DNA from: Pseudoips prasinana
Lineage: Eukaryota > Arthropoda > Insecta > Lepidoptera > Nolidae
Reading direction: 5' to 3'
Assembly: GCA_951640165.1 (NCBI GenBank)
Contig: OX621252.1
Location: forward strand, 28,293,934 to 28,357,933
DNA: 64,000 nt
The stretch's first letter is position 1; the number at the start of each line of letters is the position of its first letter. The position numbers and the translations under genes are program-made. Under the pieces are notes generated by a model, which had not been told where the DNA came from, searched no databases, and worked only from the letters and a program-made list of their open reading frames with translations. This document shows positions 1 to 11,221 of the stretch, one piece after another.

Positions 1-1978
1 ACCAGTTCGATGAGGCTTCACCGACGTGTACTGACTGCTGGCGTCCTCGAAGATATGAAGAAAACCATTCCAGCGCTTTGTCCGAGACCATAAGATGGGA
101 CAGGATTGATAAAAGGATATGGTGACTGACGGTATTAAAGGCGTTGGAGAAGTCAATCAAAATCATGACGGTGACTTTCGTGTCCTCCATGCCAGTCCTA
201 ACATCGCCAGTCACTTTGAGGAGTGCAGTGGTAGTACTGTGGCCAGGCCTAAACCCAGATTGTAGTGGGCTTAACAGATTGTTCGCAAGTATGTGACGTG
301 AAAGCTGTTTATGCACACAGGACTCTAGGACTTTGGACAGAAAAGGAAGGATTGATATAGGACGGTAATGTACCGGGAGAGAAGGATGAGCGGTCTTGGG
401 GAGAGGAAGGACATAGGCATGGCGCCACAGTGAGGGAAATGTTCCAGAGTCGATGGAGAAATTCACAATGTGACAAATCGCAGGAAGGAGGTGATCTAGT
501 ATTGCTGTTATCATCCGTCGACTGATACTATCGCAGCCAACCGCATTGGATTTGATAGAAAGGATTATCTTTTTGATCTCATTCGAAGCAACTGGAGAAA
601 AAGAAAATGAATTGATGTTAGGGCGCGTTAGACCATTGACGAAGGCGACTGTTTGAGATATGGTTAGGTGATCTTTAGATGAAGTGGTGGAGAAATGACG
701 ATTAAGATCATCTAAACCAATGGAACTTGGAAGGTCTAAATTTCGCGACTTGCCGATACCTAAAGTTCCTAGGAATTTCCAAATACCAGCAGGAGTTGAC
801 AAGGATATATTTTTCAAGATATGTTGGCGTTTAGCATTACGTATCATCTGATTACACCGATTCCTAGAACTCTTATACATGTTCCAATTAATGTCTGAAC
901 GATCCTTTCTAAACTTTCGAAAAGCACGGTCCCTACTTCTCATCGCCATCTTCACCCCTGCGGTCATCCATGGTGCTGGAGGGCGCTTAAATTTCACTTT
1001 TTTAATCGGAGCATGAATATCATACAGTTTGATGATTGTGTCATTCAGCGTTCGGACCTTATCATCTATGGTAGTAGCTTCCTTCAAAGGCTGCCAATTA
1101 ATTTCTGACGCATCCTTGCATAACTTTTCCGTATTAATCCTAGCAAAAGAACGGACGTGCAGCACCTTAGGTTTTGATTTAGGAGGTTTTAGGGTGTAGG
1201 ACAGGAAGATGAGGTCATGATGGGAGAATCCAGGAGCATCATGTTGACCATGAGAGGAAACCAAGGATGGGTTAGAGGTAAGGATTAGGTCAAGCCAAGT
1301 ATCTTCGCCATTCATATTGTGGTGAGTAGCTTGGAGAGGCAGGACGTGTAAACTACTTGACTCAACAATATTTAGGAGTTTACGAGAGCGAGGGGAATTT
1401 TGGGCAAGGAGGTTGGTGTTAAAATCTCCCATGATAATGTGATGAATATACTCTGAACCCAAAGATTCTAAAACCAATTCGAAATCGGTGAAATAGTCAG
1501 CATTTGGGGGACAATAAACCACGCCAATAATAGTTTTGGCCCCCTTGAGGGACACTTCGAGGAATAGAAATTCGGCAGCAACAGAATGATTGTTCAAAGA
1601 GGTGGAGAGGATCTTAAAAGTAAGGTCGCTTCTCAGATAAATTGCCACGCCGCCCCCACCTTTACCGATTCGGTCATTCCGAATGAGAACGAAACCGGGC
1701 AAAGGGTACATCGTAGACAGTAGGTGAGGTTTGAGCCAGCTTTCAGAAATCAGGATGGCATGGACGTTACAGTCGGTGAACACGTTTAGAAATTCACTAT
1801 AGTGGCTTGGAATGCTCTGAGCATTAATATGGCAAATGTTTAATTTATTAATAACCTTTTCATCAAATGTCATTTGTAGAAAATTACCAAGCGCGTCATT
1901 CAACGAACAAAAGCTGTCGTTTGGGGAAATTGATAAATCGTAGGCAGAATGAAAAGAGTCATCAGAATCACTAGACAT
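1..1978 (-). CDS. CR1-group non-LTR retrotransposon ORF2, partial, uninterrupted (endonuclease + reverse transcriptase)
   Basis: I translated the minus strand line by line from the ATG at 1978 to base 2 and met no stop or frameshift: 659 codons, still open at the window edge. Residues about 45-260 form an APE-type endonuclease: LNICHINAQSI (46-56), ISESWL, GKGGGGVAIYL, IGVVYCPPN, MGDFN (183-187), WLDLILTS and SHHDLIF (252-258). The reverse transcriptase follows, with HYRPISILPFLSKVLE, SGFRPGHSTTTALLKV and ILIDFSNAFNTVSHH. Its first catalytic Asp is residue 609. The FADD box and C-terminus lie outside the window. In this family the protein nicks target DNA and primes cDNA synthesis there. The start fits because the endonuclease begins about 45 residues in, as is usual for ORF2. 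The CR1/L2/Rex grouping rests on the FRPGHSTTTALLKV style and is an inference. Confidence 0.88.
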   Translation of the reverse strand, partial: MSSDSDDSFHSAYDLSISPNDSFCSLNDALGNFLQMTFDEKVINKLNICHINAQSIPSHYSEFLNVFTDCNVHAILISESWLKPHLLSTMYPLPGFVLIRNDRIGKGGGGVAIYLRSDLTFKILSTSLNNHSVAAEFLFLEVSLKGAKTIIGVVYCPPNADYFTDFELVLESLGSEYIHHIIMGDFNTNLLAQNSPRSRKLLNIVESSSLHVLPLQATHHNMNGEDTWLDLILTSNPSLVSSHGQHDAPGFSHHDLIFLSYTLKPPKSKPKVLHVRSFARINTEKLCKDASEINWQPLKEATTIDDKVRTLNDTIIKLYDIHAPIKKVKFKRPPAPWMTAGVKMAMRSRDRAFRKFRKDRSDINWNMYKSSRNRCNQMIRNAKRQHILKNISLSTPAGIWKFLGTLGIGKSRNLDLPSSIGLDDLNRHFSTTSSKDHLTISQTVAFVNGLTRPNINSFSFSPVASNEIKKIILSIKSNAVGCDSISRRMITAILDHLLPAICHIVNFSIDSGTFPSLWRHAYVLPLPKTAHPSLPVHYRPISILPFLSKVLESCVHKQLSRHILANNLLSPLQSGFRPGHSTTTALLKVTGDVRTGMEDTKVTVMILIDFSNAFNTVSHHILLSILSHLMVSDKALEWFSSYLRGRQQSVHVGEASSNW

Positions 1979-2504
1979 AAAATAAGTAACTAAATATAAA
2001 CAAATAAATAAATTATTTTCAAAAATAAAAAGTATGTAAAATTGCAGGTAATGTAGTGCAAAAAGATATACACACAAGTATACTCTGCACCACCCGCCAG
2101 CGTACAAACTTGGTACCAGAAAACTTAAACTAAACACACAATACATAAGGATCATACATTTTTACAAAAACTGGACGAAAAAGAAAAGTAAAAATAAATA
2201 AAGCTGACTTCACGTACTTACGATAATAGTTAAAGTGTAAATGGAACGCAAGCCATGTCATTCTTAAACATACAATAGACGTCAAGTTATATTCTCTTTG
2301 GAATATATGACAGGTGATATGACGTTGCAGAAGTTTGGTTGACATTTAATTGACATATTGATAATAAAGTTATATTAATGTCTACAACCCACTAATTACT
2401 ATTTACACTTAGGTATTACACTTAGGTACTTACAAAATATTTTAATTTTATACATTCAATATGATTCCAATAATACAATTTATATGTATAAAAAACAATA
2501 AATA
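1979..2504. other. AT-rich leader of the CR1-like element and unassigned DNA
   Basis: This lies immediately 5' of the CR1-like ORF2 on the minus strand, so the first 100-350 bases may be its untranslated leader. I see no ORF1 and no target duplication. A 71-codon minus ORF at 2130-2345 has no recognisable domain. Confidence 0.3.
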
Positions 2505-2888
2505 ATTATGTCCTCCCGACCGAATTTCGGCCACGGCCACCAGTCTAAATGGAAACTTGCCAATTGCGCAGGACATATTATAGTTCACACACATAGCACA
2601 AGTGTGTGTGCAAACGCAAGGGCACTTTCTATTCCATCACTCTCATGATCCGATGGGATGCCAAGCGACACGACCGGAAAGAGTTCAGGTACAGGACCGA
2701 CGGCTTTACGTACTCTCCGAGGCACGGGGGTGTAATACCGCCAACTTCCAGACTGAGGGCTGATACTGAGAAATTTCTTTTTTTTACGGAAAAATCCCAA
2801 AATGACTTTTTGGCCCGACCCGGGATGAACCCAGGACCTCATTATCTGCGGTTGAACACGCTACCGCTAGACCAACGAGTCAGTCAAC
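2505..2888 (-). mobile_element. SINE-A copy 1, tRNA-derived
   Basis: On the minus strand it opens with a tRNA-like head: box A near TGGTCTAGCGGTAGCGTG, then a box B-like stretch (here damaged) near 2815-2835. A body with CGACCGGAAAGAG-type sequence follows, then a 3' end rich in ATT/TTA. Four more long copies occur at 7676, 25434, 28334 and 36394. Confidence 0.8.
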
Positions 2889-2979
2889 AATACAATAAAT
2901 AATAGTGTTATACCTAATAACTAAATATAGGGAGCAGGTACAAACGCACACACATACCGCACGTTCTTGTGTTTACGGT

Positions 2980-3106
2980 CGCTCCACTCCGTTCAGAGGG
3001 CTGTCCATACGGGTTAGAGCCATTAGGAAACAGTCGTTAAGCCAAGTCAAATGCCTACTGGGTGACTTAAACAAGTCTAACACTAGGGTAACCATTACCC
3101 ATTTGA
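2980..3106 (+). mobile_element. 5S rRNA-derived SINE, 3' fragment
   Basis: It aligns with the 3' half of the better copy at 24375-24630: the CATTAGG, TTAAGCC and GGTAACCA(C/T)T(G/A)CCC blocks fall in the same order. The 5S-like head is missing, so this is a truncated copy. Confidence 0.6.
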
Positions 3107-3115
3107 TATAGTAAA

Positions 3116-4240
3116 TCTTAAAGATGAGTAAGACCTGGTGAATGAGAATCGGAATGTTATGCAAAAATCCTACGTTATTTCTATCTTTGGTAGCCATTAA
3201 TGTAGCTTGTGTTGTAGAAAAGTTCATAAAAATGATTACTCATAAAACATATCCACTCCAACCCCAATTACTAAAAGAATGTGCAATTTTAAAACCTCCT
3301 CTTTTAAAACCTAATAAATTTCGAATTTACGTCGTTCTTAACTTGTACTTTATGGCCACTCACGGTACAATATTATACCCCAGACGGTTCTTGTAACTAG
3401 TGCAGAGATCTTTGTGGCGAGCCTGTTCCTGCGTTTCACACTCTCTTTATCATTTCTCTACTGTTGAAGAGAGATGGATAGATGGTGGAACGCTTTGAAC
3501 AGTTTATAGGAGCCATTAATATTTGTTCTGTAGATTTCAGTGGTCTTATTAGAAATTATTGATCGACGAAGATTTTTCCGGTTTGTTTTCAGTTATTGGC
3601 AGTTAGGAGTTGGAAAGTAATGAGAAGTTTTGATTATGAAGCGTCTATGGTGTTTAATTTAATATGGACGTAAAACCCTTTGGTAATAATTACTATGTTA
3701 GGTCAGGGTTTACTGACTTTCATACGAGGGTGCACAGTTAAAACTACTTGGTTTAGATCTCTGACTGGAAGCTATCCAGGCAGACTAATAAGTTTCATTA
3801 ATTAGGGATCTGGGTTTTAAAGGTTTATTATTATGTCTTTTGAAAAGACACAAAACATCAATGAGTTCCTTATTATCAAACATTACCAATAGTGTATAGT
3901 TTTGACTTTGTACAAACTAACAACTACTAAGAAGTCGTAATAATTATGTGTTGATTTATATTCTTTATTCTCAAATTAATCACCATAGCACTAATAAATT
4001 AAAAATGTTGAGGCTCAAACATTTCGATTTTAAAATTATTTATTTAGCTTTTACATTAATTATTATACTGTGGTAATCGATTTCTCCATATTCAATATAA
4101 TAAATATGCGTTAACGGGAATCGATTGGGGGAGAAGCCAAATAAAATCGCTAATTACATTCACGTTATCGGAATTCTGTAACAAATTGCAATTATTGAAG
4201 AAAATCATTTAATACGGAAACAAGACAGATCTTCAGGCTT
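3116..4240. other. AT-rich stretch with no supported feature
   Basis: I see only short ORFs without motifs and no tRNA-like box, terminal inverted repeat or retroelement tail. Confidence 0.4.
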
Positions 4241-4252
4241 ATGATTTATTAT

Positions 4253-4495
4253 CGGGCCAAAAATTGCTTAACCGGAAGGGGAAGACCACGTCAAACATTT
4301 TCTGACCAAATTGGAGATGTTCTCAAGAAAGGGCAGGTCAGAAGTACCCTAAACCGGCGAGCATGTATGAAGAATATAATGACAGTAATCGAGGCAAAAG
4401 AAGTATGCAAAGATCGTGACAAATGGAAATCCGTTGTCTCTGCCTACCCCTCTGGGAAACAGGCGTGAGTCTATGTATGTATGTATGTAAAACTT
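4253..4495 (+). pseudogene. LINE-K 3' end, 5'-truncated
   Basis: The coding tail reads [20 protein letters not shown], then [12 protein letters not shown] and SAYPSGKQA before the stop. This is the C-terminus of a non-LTR polyprotein seen again at 27646, 31345, 35718, 54491 and 60996. It ends in a TATG microsatellite, which acts as the 3' tail in every copy. The clade is not certain from this part alone. Confidence 0.75.
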
Positions 4496-6560
4496 GCTTA
4501 ATCAATTTTATGAAATTAATCTAGTAGTTAATTTTTCAAATATAAAAGTCCCTAAAGAGCAAACTGTTTAAGCGTACCTTTTTGGGTACAAAATTAACTT
4601 ACAACTACTTAAGAATGAAACAATGTTTTGTTAGGGCACAGCCGTTAGCCTTTTGGTTGCCGAATAATAAAAAACTATTAAAATCATACTTCTTTACTAT
4701 ACGGCAGCTAAAAATGTTTTATGTTTCCCTTTTATAAAGTACAAATTTAGAATAATATATCAAATTTCCACATTTGAAATCATAATAATGTCATGAGGAC
4801 CTAAGCAGACCACAGTTTTCCGAGCCAATAGAGTTGGACAACCACTCAACCGTTCAACAATTTCCTTTGGTACGTTTCCTTTGTTGAAGTGTTTACCACT
4901 TCAGAAGATATTTTTGGAAAACACAATGGGTTTTGCAGGTAAAGAAAGGATTACTCTCAGATATTGTATAACAATTGATTTTGTATGTAATTGATTCACA
5001 AAAGCGAAGCAACTAACTATATAAAAATTAATTGGCCACATGTGTGTGGCATTATAAGCAACAAGAACCAACGTTTCAAATTTTGCTTATATGGATATGT
5101 CATTTTTTGTCAGATAACTATTTTGTCAGTTTATCAATCCAAGTTTTTGATGATCCTCCGTCAGGGTGTTAGTAAGGGAATCGTAAGTTTGATATGCTCG
5201 TGTCTAGCCCTTGGAGTATCTTATCGGCAGTACGCCTACCCTGGATAGGTAGAAGGTGCTGGTTTGTGACCCGTCAGACCATTAAATTAATTATTACTCA
5301 TTTTTATTTGTAAAGATTTACGCTTTACATTGCGAATAATGCTGTAAAAACGTTAAATATATTTTCTTCATGTGGTATTAATAAATGAGAAAGATAAATT
5401 ATTTATTTTATTTTATTATTATATTCTATCCCAGCGCGCTACATAAGAGAGATATCGGTATGTTCCACAGCACTTTTTACCAGCATTTTTTTACATAATA
5501 TACTAAATAGGCCATCATGAGCCCATAGTTGAACCCTGCCCAGCACCCGTTACCATCCATACATTTCACAAGAGGTGATGAACGTTACTTCCAGGCCCAT
5601 GCTTTCTGATAAATAAGTTCAAATAATTTTACCGTCATTTGGACTACCAGGAGTAGGGTAAATGCATAGTATTTACCTGAAACAAACAAAACACAATGAT
5701 AAGTTTCAAGGAAAAATATAATCATATGCATAATTTTCTGTCGTTTTCAACATAAATAGAAACGTTTATTGATAAATGAATGATATTTGTAGGTTTTATA
5801 GTGAGAATTGCTTATTGGCATTATAAACTGGCACTACGTAATATTACGTTCATTTATTTGTTCTTGTTTTGATTGTTTTCTAAGTAAGTTTTGATTAAAA
5901 CGTTTCTTTGGATACTACCAAGTCTCCTATCAAGTATACAGCTTACTTAATGGTAAACAAGATGCCTTTAACGTTTGTATTACAGCTGGTACCACTACCG
6001 TGCTTTTATCCTGATTTCTTTTTGATGTGCTTAAATATCCTTAGTTAGAGCCAGCACCACAACGTTAATAACGGAATGCATATCGACAGCAATCTTACAC
6101 CCTATAATAAAAAAATACTCGTACTTTACATAATACCCTTCCCTCTCTTGTACCAAGAGTACTCTCTACGCACAGAATACTCTTGGCATATATTTACGAA
6201 GATTATTATAAGTACTCGCCCAGTCGAGCAGTTTATAGACTAAAAGAATGTCATGTTCTACCATTCTTAAAGGTTGCTACCGACTAGCGCTACCCTGGGA
6301 TCACGACAAGGGTTACTGGAGCTAACGACTACCTGCGCAGTAGAACTCGTCCACCTAAGTACAAGCTTTAAGGCATTTACGGCACTGTAACATTATCGTC
6401 ATCTTTATGACAAGCAGTCCTGGTCAATGTTGTCCTACCAAGAAGAAAAGAAAAACCAAAATTATAATCTTATATTATTACAGCGCCACCTATTGAGTCA
6501 AATTGTACATCCAAACTATACAGGGACCCACTCAAAAGCATACTATAAATTTCATCATAA
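4496..6560. other. AT-rich DNA with no supported feature
   Basis: No coding region longer than about 85 codons and no repeat shared with the rest of the window was recognised. It may be old, decayed repeats or unique intergenic sequence. Confidence 0.35.
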
Positions 6561-6570
6561 TTGATCCCAT

Positions 6571-6672
6571 CAGTAAAATAAAATTGTTAAAGTTATCTTT
6601 AAATATGACTGAACCAGGTTGGCGTACAGTCATATTTAAGAGATAACTTTAACTAACTATTTTATTTTATTT
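6571..6672. repeat. Imperfect foldback (hairpin) of about 42-bp arms
   Basis: GTTAAAGTTATCTTTAAATA and the following bases are repeated in inverted orientation after a 17-base spacer centred near 6620. The arms extend outward with gaps through AT-rich sequence. It could be a small MITE or a transcribed hairpin; no target duplication is clear. Confidence 0.55.
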
Positions 6673-6744
6673 CATTTTAAAAAAGGATTCCTACTGAGTT
6701 TTATGTCAGTGTTTCTCAGTAGCTGTGCACTGCACGGTAGGGTA

Positions 6745-6820
6745 AAAAGAAATGACGATTCCCCATAAATGTAAAATGTTTACGGAATAAATGATTTTTG
6801 TCTTTGACTTGACTTTGACT
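6745..6820 (+). repeat. Probable retroelement 3' tail with TTGAC microsatellite
   Basis: GGAATAAATGATTTTTG is followed by TTTGACTTGACTTTGACT. An AATAAA-like signal next to a short tandem tail is typical of non-LTR 3' ends. No coding part is attached. Confidence 0.45.
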
Positions 6821-6824
6821 AACG

Positions 6825-7490
6825 TTGTATACTAATGTTTTTTTTATTATTTTATTAGGTTGCTAACTTCTATTACGACATTTAAATTCCCATGTACAAA
6901 AACACTTTTCTTGGCCAAAATGAACAATAAAATCATTTAAATCTGGTAATATAAATGAGATATAATCAAAAGTCTGTTATACAAAATGTATGACAAAATT
7001 AATATTCTTCATAGTTTGCGTGGTTTTAATAGTTATGCTTCTTTCAAAGTGGCAAAAGATTCTACAAATTAAACGCCATAAAATCTATCAGCCGTTTTTC
7101 AGTCATAAATGATATAACTTACCCGACATAACTTTATATTTATAGTTTTATTAAAACAATAAACCAAAATTTTAACATATACTAATAGGAGGCAATAATA
7201 TCTACCTTTACTATGTTAAGTCAAGTTGGTAGCCGGCTGTACAACTACAGAATAGTTACATCCAGCTCCGTCCCCTGTGAAAACTACTTATCCTAACAAA
7301 GTCTAAGTTATCTTTAAATTACCACTTAAGTCCTCTTTATATATGAGCCTTTGTTAAAGCTAGAGGAAAGGAATTATTAAACCCGCTAGCTCTACTTTGG
7401 CTATAGATGTAAGATGATATTAGTAATGTTTTATGTGATATATAAAATAATGCATATGTATAAAACTTTTAATATATTTTATAATGATGA
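6825..7490. other. AT-rich DNA with no supported feature
   Basis: Only homopolymer-rich sequence and tiny ORFs are visible. Confidence 0.4.
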
Positions 7491-7496
7491 CACTGA

Positions 7497-7565
7497 ATGA
7501 ATGCGTAGCGGTTAAGACAGTAACCTCATCGCTTCGTATTCCGAGTTCGATTCCCGCATAGGACA
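7497..7565 (+). mobile_element. tRNA-like SINE head, unclassified
   Basis: GCGTAGCGGTTAAGACAG resembles box A. GAGTTCGATTCCCGC about 30 bases on matches box B. The 3' side is AT-rich and matches none of the five SINE bodies here, so it is a head fragment or another family. Confidence 0.5.
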
Positions 7566-7675
7566 AATATTTTATATTTCTTCTTAGTTTGGCTTAGTTT
7601 TAAATTGTGTCCTTCAATCATATATTTGTAAACTAATATTGAATTAATTTTGTGAGATGCCCGTTACACTAGAGG

Positions 7676-8036
7676 TATATAATAATGTCCTCCTAGCTAA
7701 ATTTCGGTCACGGCGGCCAGTCTTAATGGAGACTAGGCATCTGCGCGAGACATATTATAGTGCACAAGGGTGTGCGCAAACACAGGGCTCTTTCTATCAT
7801 CACTCTCATGATCCGATGGGATGACTAGTGACACGACCGGAAAGAGTTTAGGTTCAGGGCTGATATCTTTACGTGCTATTTTAAATACCGCCAACTCTCA
7901 GACTTTGGGTTGATTGAGAATTGAGACTTTTTTCTTTTTACAGAATAATACCAAAATCACTTTTGGTCCGACCCGGGATTGAATCCCAGGACATTGTTAT
8001 CTGCGATTGAACACGCTACCCCTAGATCAACGAGAC
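7676..8036 (-). mobile_element. SINE-A copy 2
   Basis: Same order as copy 1, read on the minus strand: tRNA-like head ending near 8036 (box A altered to GATCTAGGGGTAGCG), CGACCGGAAAGAG body, ATT-rich 3' end next to 7680. The overlapping 112-codon plus ORF is chance. Confidence 0.75.
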
Positions 8037-8249
8037 TATACAACTTGAGTATCGCAAGTTCACTCTACTTGGCTTCTCAAACAAGTTTAGTCTCATTCGA
8101 TCATCATAGCGACCACCTACTGTCACTTCTGATGGCTTATAAATATTTCTCTTTACTATTCTACGCTTTTGGATTATCGCAGTACGTGTGCTGGTGTTTC
8201 AACAGTTGGTGCTCCTATTCATCCTTATCACAGGCTGTCAGTGACTCAA

Positions 8250-8352
8250 ATATCTTCTTTTTGGTATTGCAGGGGGAATGCCTACGCATGCCACCCGCAA
8301 TAAGTGTCTGCCGGTGAGTATGTCGGACTCGCGCCGACTAAATCTAACCTGC
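8250..8352. repeat. Repeat P, left piece, split by a retroinsertion
   Basis: This matches 63770-63850 (CATGCCACCCGCAA, GTCGGACTCGCRCCGACTAA, AACCTGCCGT). The match resumes at 8798, so 8353-8797 is an insertion. The minus strand keeps a short open reading through this block, which hints at LINE-derived coding sequence. The family is not identified. Confidence 0.55.
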
Positions 8353-8797
8353 CGTTAAAAACCCCATGCCTCCAAACGTATTCAAGGGCAAATTGAAGTC
8401 ACTGTTGTTGAGGAAATGCTATTAAAGCATAGAAGAGATTCTCAAAGATATATAATATAATACCCTCTAGCCTCTAGACATAAAAAGTCCCGTGTACAGT
8501 AGCGCTTTGAAATTAAAAGGATGTATAATTACGTTAATTTTTATTGAATTTTATTAATTTTTATTTATTGATTTGGCCACCAATTTTATAATTATTATTT
8601 TCAACTCTTTTGACAACTCTTGCAAATTTTACTGTAATAAATTTTTATTGCAATTATTTTAAATATCTAAGGTTTAATCGAGTGATTATTGATAAATGTT
8701 GACATTATTTTTATTGTAAAATTGTAATTATGTGATTTATTTATGTGTGTAAATTCAGATACAAATTACTTTGTTTATGAATAAATGAAAAAAAAAA
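8353..8797 (+). mobile_element. 5'-truncated LINE 3' end with poly(A), inserted in repeat P
   Basis: It begins with a coding remnant reading FKGKLKSLLLRKCY then stop, the style of the C-terminus of CR1/Jockey-type polyproteins. An AT-rich 3' UTR, an AATAAA-type signal (GAATAAATG) and about ten A residues ending at 8797 follow. Repeat P resumes directly after. No clean target duplication is seen; a few bases of P are missing at the junction. Confidence 0.65.
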
Positions 8798-8890
8798 TCC
8801 TCAGGCGCCTGGTGGGGGGAGCCCTGGGAATGCGGGTATGCTGTTCCGGAGGCCTCCTTTTGCGCGATGTCCCAGATGGTTGAAACATTT
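8798..8890. repeat. Repeat P, right piece
   Basis: CAGGCGCCTGGTGG, GCGCGATGTCCCAGATGGT and ACCCTGGGAGGGCTC match 63860-63960 in order and orientation. It is GC-rich against an AT-rich background. Confidence 0.6.
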
Positions 8891-8894
8891 ACCC

Positions 8895-9510
8895 TGGGAG
8901 GGCTCGATCCAAATATCTAAAACATGTCTATTGAGTGTATCACTACGCATAGGTCCTTGTTATTCCCGTGTAATATATATTCCAATTAATTCATTTATAA
9001 TATTAGAGGCTATGAAAATATTTTTGGGTTGGGTTTTATAATAACTGGTTATACATTAGAATCCTCATAATACAATTTAAAATGTAAAATGCTTTAACAT
9101 TATTAAAACTACAACAATACATTTACAATTCAATTGAATAATTTCATGAATAAACAAAACATTTAAAATATTAAAGTACCTACTCATAGTTATTACAGCG
9201 TACACTTTTGGGTTTGAATAAAACATTTTAGAACTGAGCATCTGGAAATATTTTTGCCAGACTCCTGTAACGTATTAAAAATAAATGAGATACCATTCTT
9301 TAAATCTGAGTACACAATAACTTATTGTGGCGTATTTTAGGTTGTATCGCTGGATTAGACGGCTTCTGTTTGTTATATTTTTAAGAAAGTCATAAATCAT
9401 CTCATTAATTCAAATACACTCAGCCGTTTCAGAGCAAATGAGTAAGAAAACTTAAACTTTAAAACTATTAAGATCACTAAAGAGCTGAAATCTAGCAGGC
9501 TTCTCGAAGT
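8895..9510. other. AT-rich DNA with no supported feature
   Basis: No ORF, SINE box or inverted repeat was recognised before the RTE fragment. Confidence 0.4.
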
Positions 9511-9514
9511 ATAT

Positions 9515-9838
9515 TTTCGCAATCGAATTAGACATGTCGAAATCAGTAAGCGAATCAAGGTAACTAATACAGCCCGAAGGATTGCCAAAGTGAAGTGTCA
9601 GCGGGCAAGGCACGTAGCTCATAGAACAGACGGCCTCTGGGTCAGTAAAGGTTTTCAAGTGCCAACTTAGAACCGAAAGCCGCAGCATTGGAAGGCCCCC
9701 ACAAGGAGGACCGACGATCATCTAAGGGTCGCGGGATGCCACTGGATGCGGGCAGTGCTTAACCAGCAGTTGTGAAGAGGTCCCCCTTTGACGGAGGCCT
9801 TTATCCAGCAGTGGACATCTTTCGACTTATATGAAAAA
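9515..9838 (+). pseudogene. RTE retrotransposon 3' fragment
   Basis: The plus strand reads RIRHVEISKRIKV, ARRIAKVKCQ and RRTDDHLRVAG in shifting frames, matching the C-terminal tail of the RTE at 46421-50861. It ends in the family's terminal GCAGTGGACATCTTTCG block. It is 5'-truncated with substitutions and frame breaks. Confidence 0.8.
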
Positions 9839-9839
9839 A

Positions 9840-10250
9840 TAGTAACATAATATTAATAGAGTAGTTTATCTGTAATTTCCTTCTGAGTTTAATATAAATT
9901 ATAAGCCATAGAGTTCAAATTCTCAGAATAAATTTATTAAAACAGAAAATAAAATGCCGATGTCATAAATCCGGAACTATTGGATTTCAGATCCTCAATT
10001 CGCTTTCCAATAAGTAATCCGTTCTGAAGAGATTTGTTTTCCATTGGTTTGAGAATCAATATAGTAAAGGAATTCATACTTCAGCGCCGTTTGAAGTATG
10101 TATGTAAAAGAAGGAGAAGGTATTCAAAAAGCAGTGAATAGACTTTAATTTTTTTCATGAAATATAATTGGGACGACATGTAAAATATGCGACAAGTATT
10201 CTCCATCGAATAAAAAATCGTTATAGAATAGTTATGGAAGTCGAGTCATA
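9840..10250. other. AT-rich DNA with no supported feature
   Basis: Nothing recognisable; a short spacer between the RTE fragment and repeat H. Confidence 0.4.
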
Positions 10251-10254
10251 AACA

Positions 10255-10755
10255 CCGGATAAAATGTTTCGCCGGAGCGTCTCAACTGGGCCGTGTTGAA
10301 ACCGGTAGTAGAGACACCCGCTGAGTTTGTTTCGCTGGGTCTTCTCAGTTGGGGCGCATTGGATCCGGTGGTAGCATTAAAGCGCGACCGTCGTTATTAG
10401 TACAAGGTCCGTCATAATAATATCACCCTAATATCGACAGAACCATTGCCAATATGTATTACAAATATTAGACTTAAACTAGATAATTAGACTTAAACTA
10501 GATAATTAAACTTAAACATAATCTCTTGACAATAACTTGATACGAGCTAGCTAAATATCATTGCTGTTATAAAATAAATTTTATTAATGTTTTAATACTA
10601 TCAATACATGTGAACCTAAATATCTATGTTACTAGAAATAATAATGTATACAACTATAATACTACAAACATGTGCTGACTATTTACAAGCGCTTTTTTGA
10701 AGTCTACGTGAATAAAAACCTTTTTTATTTATTTTATTTATTTAAAATGATACAA
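10255..10755 (+). repeat. Repeat H copy 1, probable LINE 3' end
   Basis: GTTTCGCCGGA, TCAGTTGGGGCGCATTGGAT and AAGCGCGACCGTCGTTA recur at 27268 (plus) and 38163-38515 (minus). Each copy ends in GTGAATAAAAACCTTTTTTATTT, so the element has a polyadenylation-type 3' end. Within this copy a 19-base block (AGACTTAAACTAGATAATT) near 10470-10510 is tandemly duplicated. No protein motif is readable. Confidence 0.65.
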
Positions 10756-10785
10756 ACAGAAATACTGCTATATTTGCACACTAGC

Positions 10786-10830
10786 TGTGCCCCGCGGTTT
10801 CACGCGCGTTAAACCTAATAGATTTTAGGC
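10786..10830 (-). mobile_element. Helitron 3' terminus fragment
   Basis: On the minus strand it ends in a short CG-rich hairpin, CCGCGGGGCACAGCTAG, with CTAG terminal: the rolling-circle transposon 3' signature seen in full copies at 15858 and 29322. The 5' part is not recognisable. Confidence 0.5.
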
Positions 10831-10834
10831 TATC

Positions 10835-11220
10835 TATTATTTGGATATATAAGCTATATTACTACAAAATAGAGACTAATAGAGTGACTCATAGACTCAG
10901 GACAAATAAAAACCTAAAACCTGTCTCCCTATCTTGACCTACAATGTAAAAGCAGTGTAAAAACAGCTTTGTCAGTGACACGTCTTCCTGAAGATTGTGC
11001 CGCGCTTGCTAGAGGTGTGTCTACATTTATTGTTGCGCCAAGAATATTTTCTTGTTCTATTTGCGACTCCAGAAAATTATGCAATATCAAATCTTTTGTT
11101 GATGGCCGCTTTAAGCAGATTTGTTTGAGTAAGCTTGGATTTGTTTCACTCTTGTATAGTCGACAATAATAGATATGGTGGTATGGACTTTAATGTTTTT
11201 AAATTATATTTTTAACGTCA
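10835..11220. other. Unassigned DNA
   Basis: No supported feature; ORFs of 66-72 codons here have no motif. Confidence 0.35.
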
Positions 11221-11221
11221 A

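Noticed and set aside
2130..2345. ORF1 of the CR1-like element
   Set aside because: 71 codons without zinc knuckle, coiled coil or esterase motif.
8255..8275. Splice-acceptor-like CTTTTTGGTATTGCAG
   Set aside because: No exon, branch or matching donor context; it lies in a repeat.
7979..8317. 112-codon plus-strand ORF
   Set aside because: It starts inside SINE-A copy 2 and ends in repeat P; composition is not protein-like.
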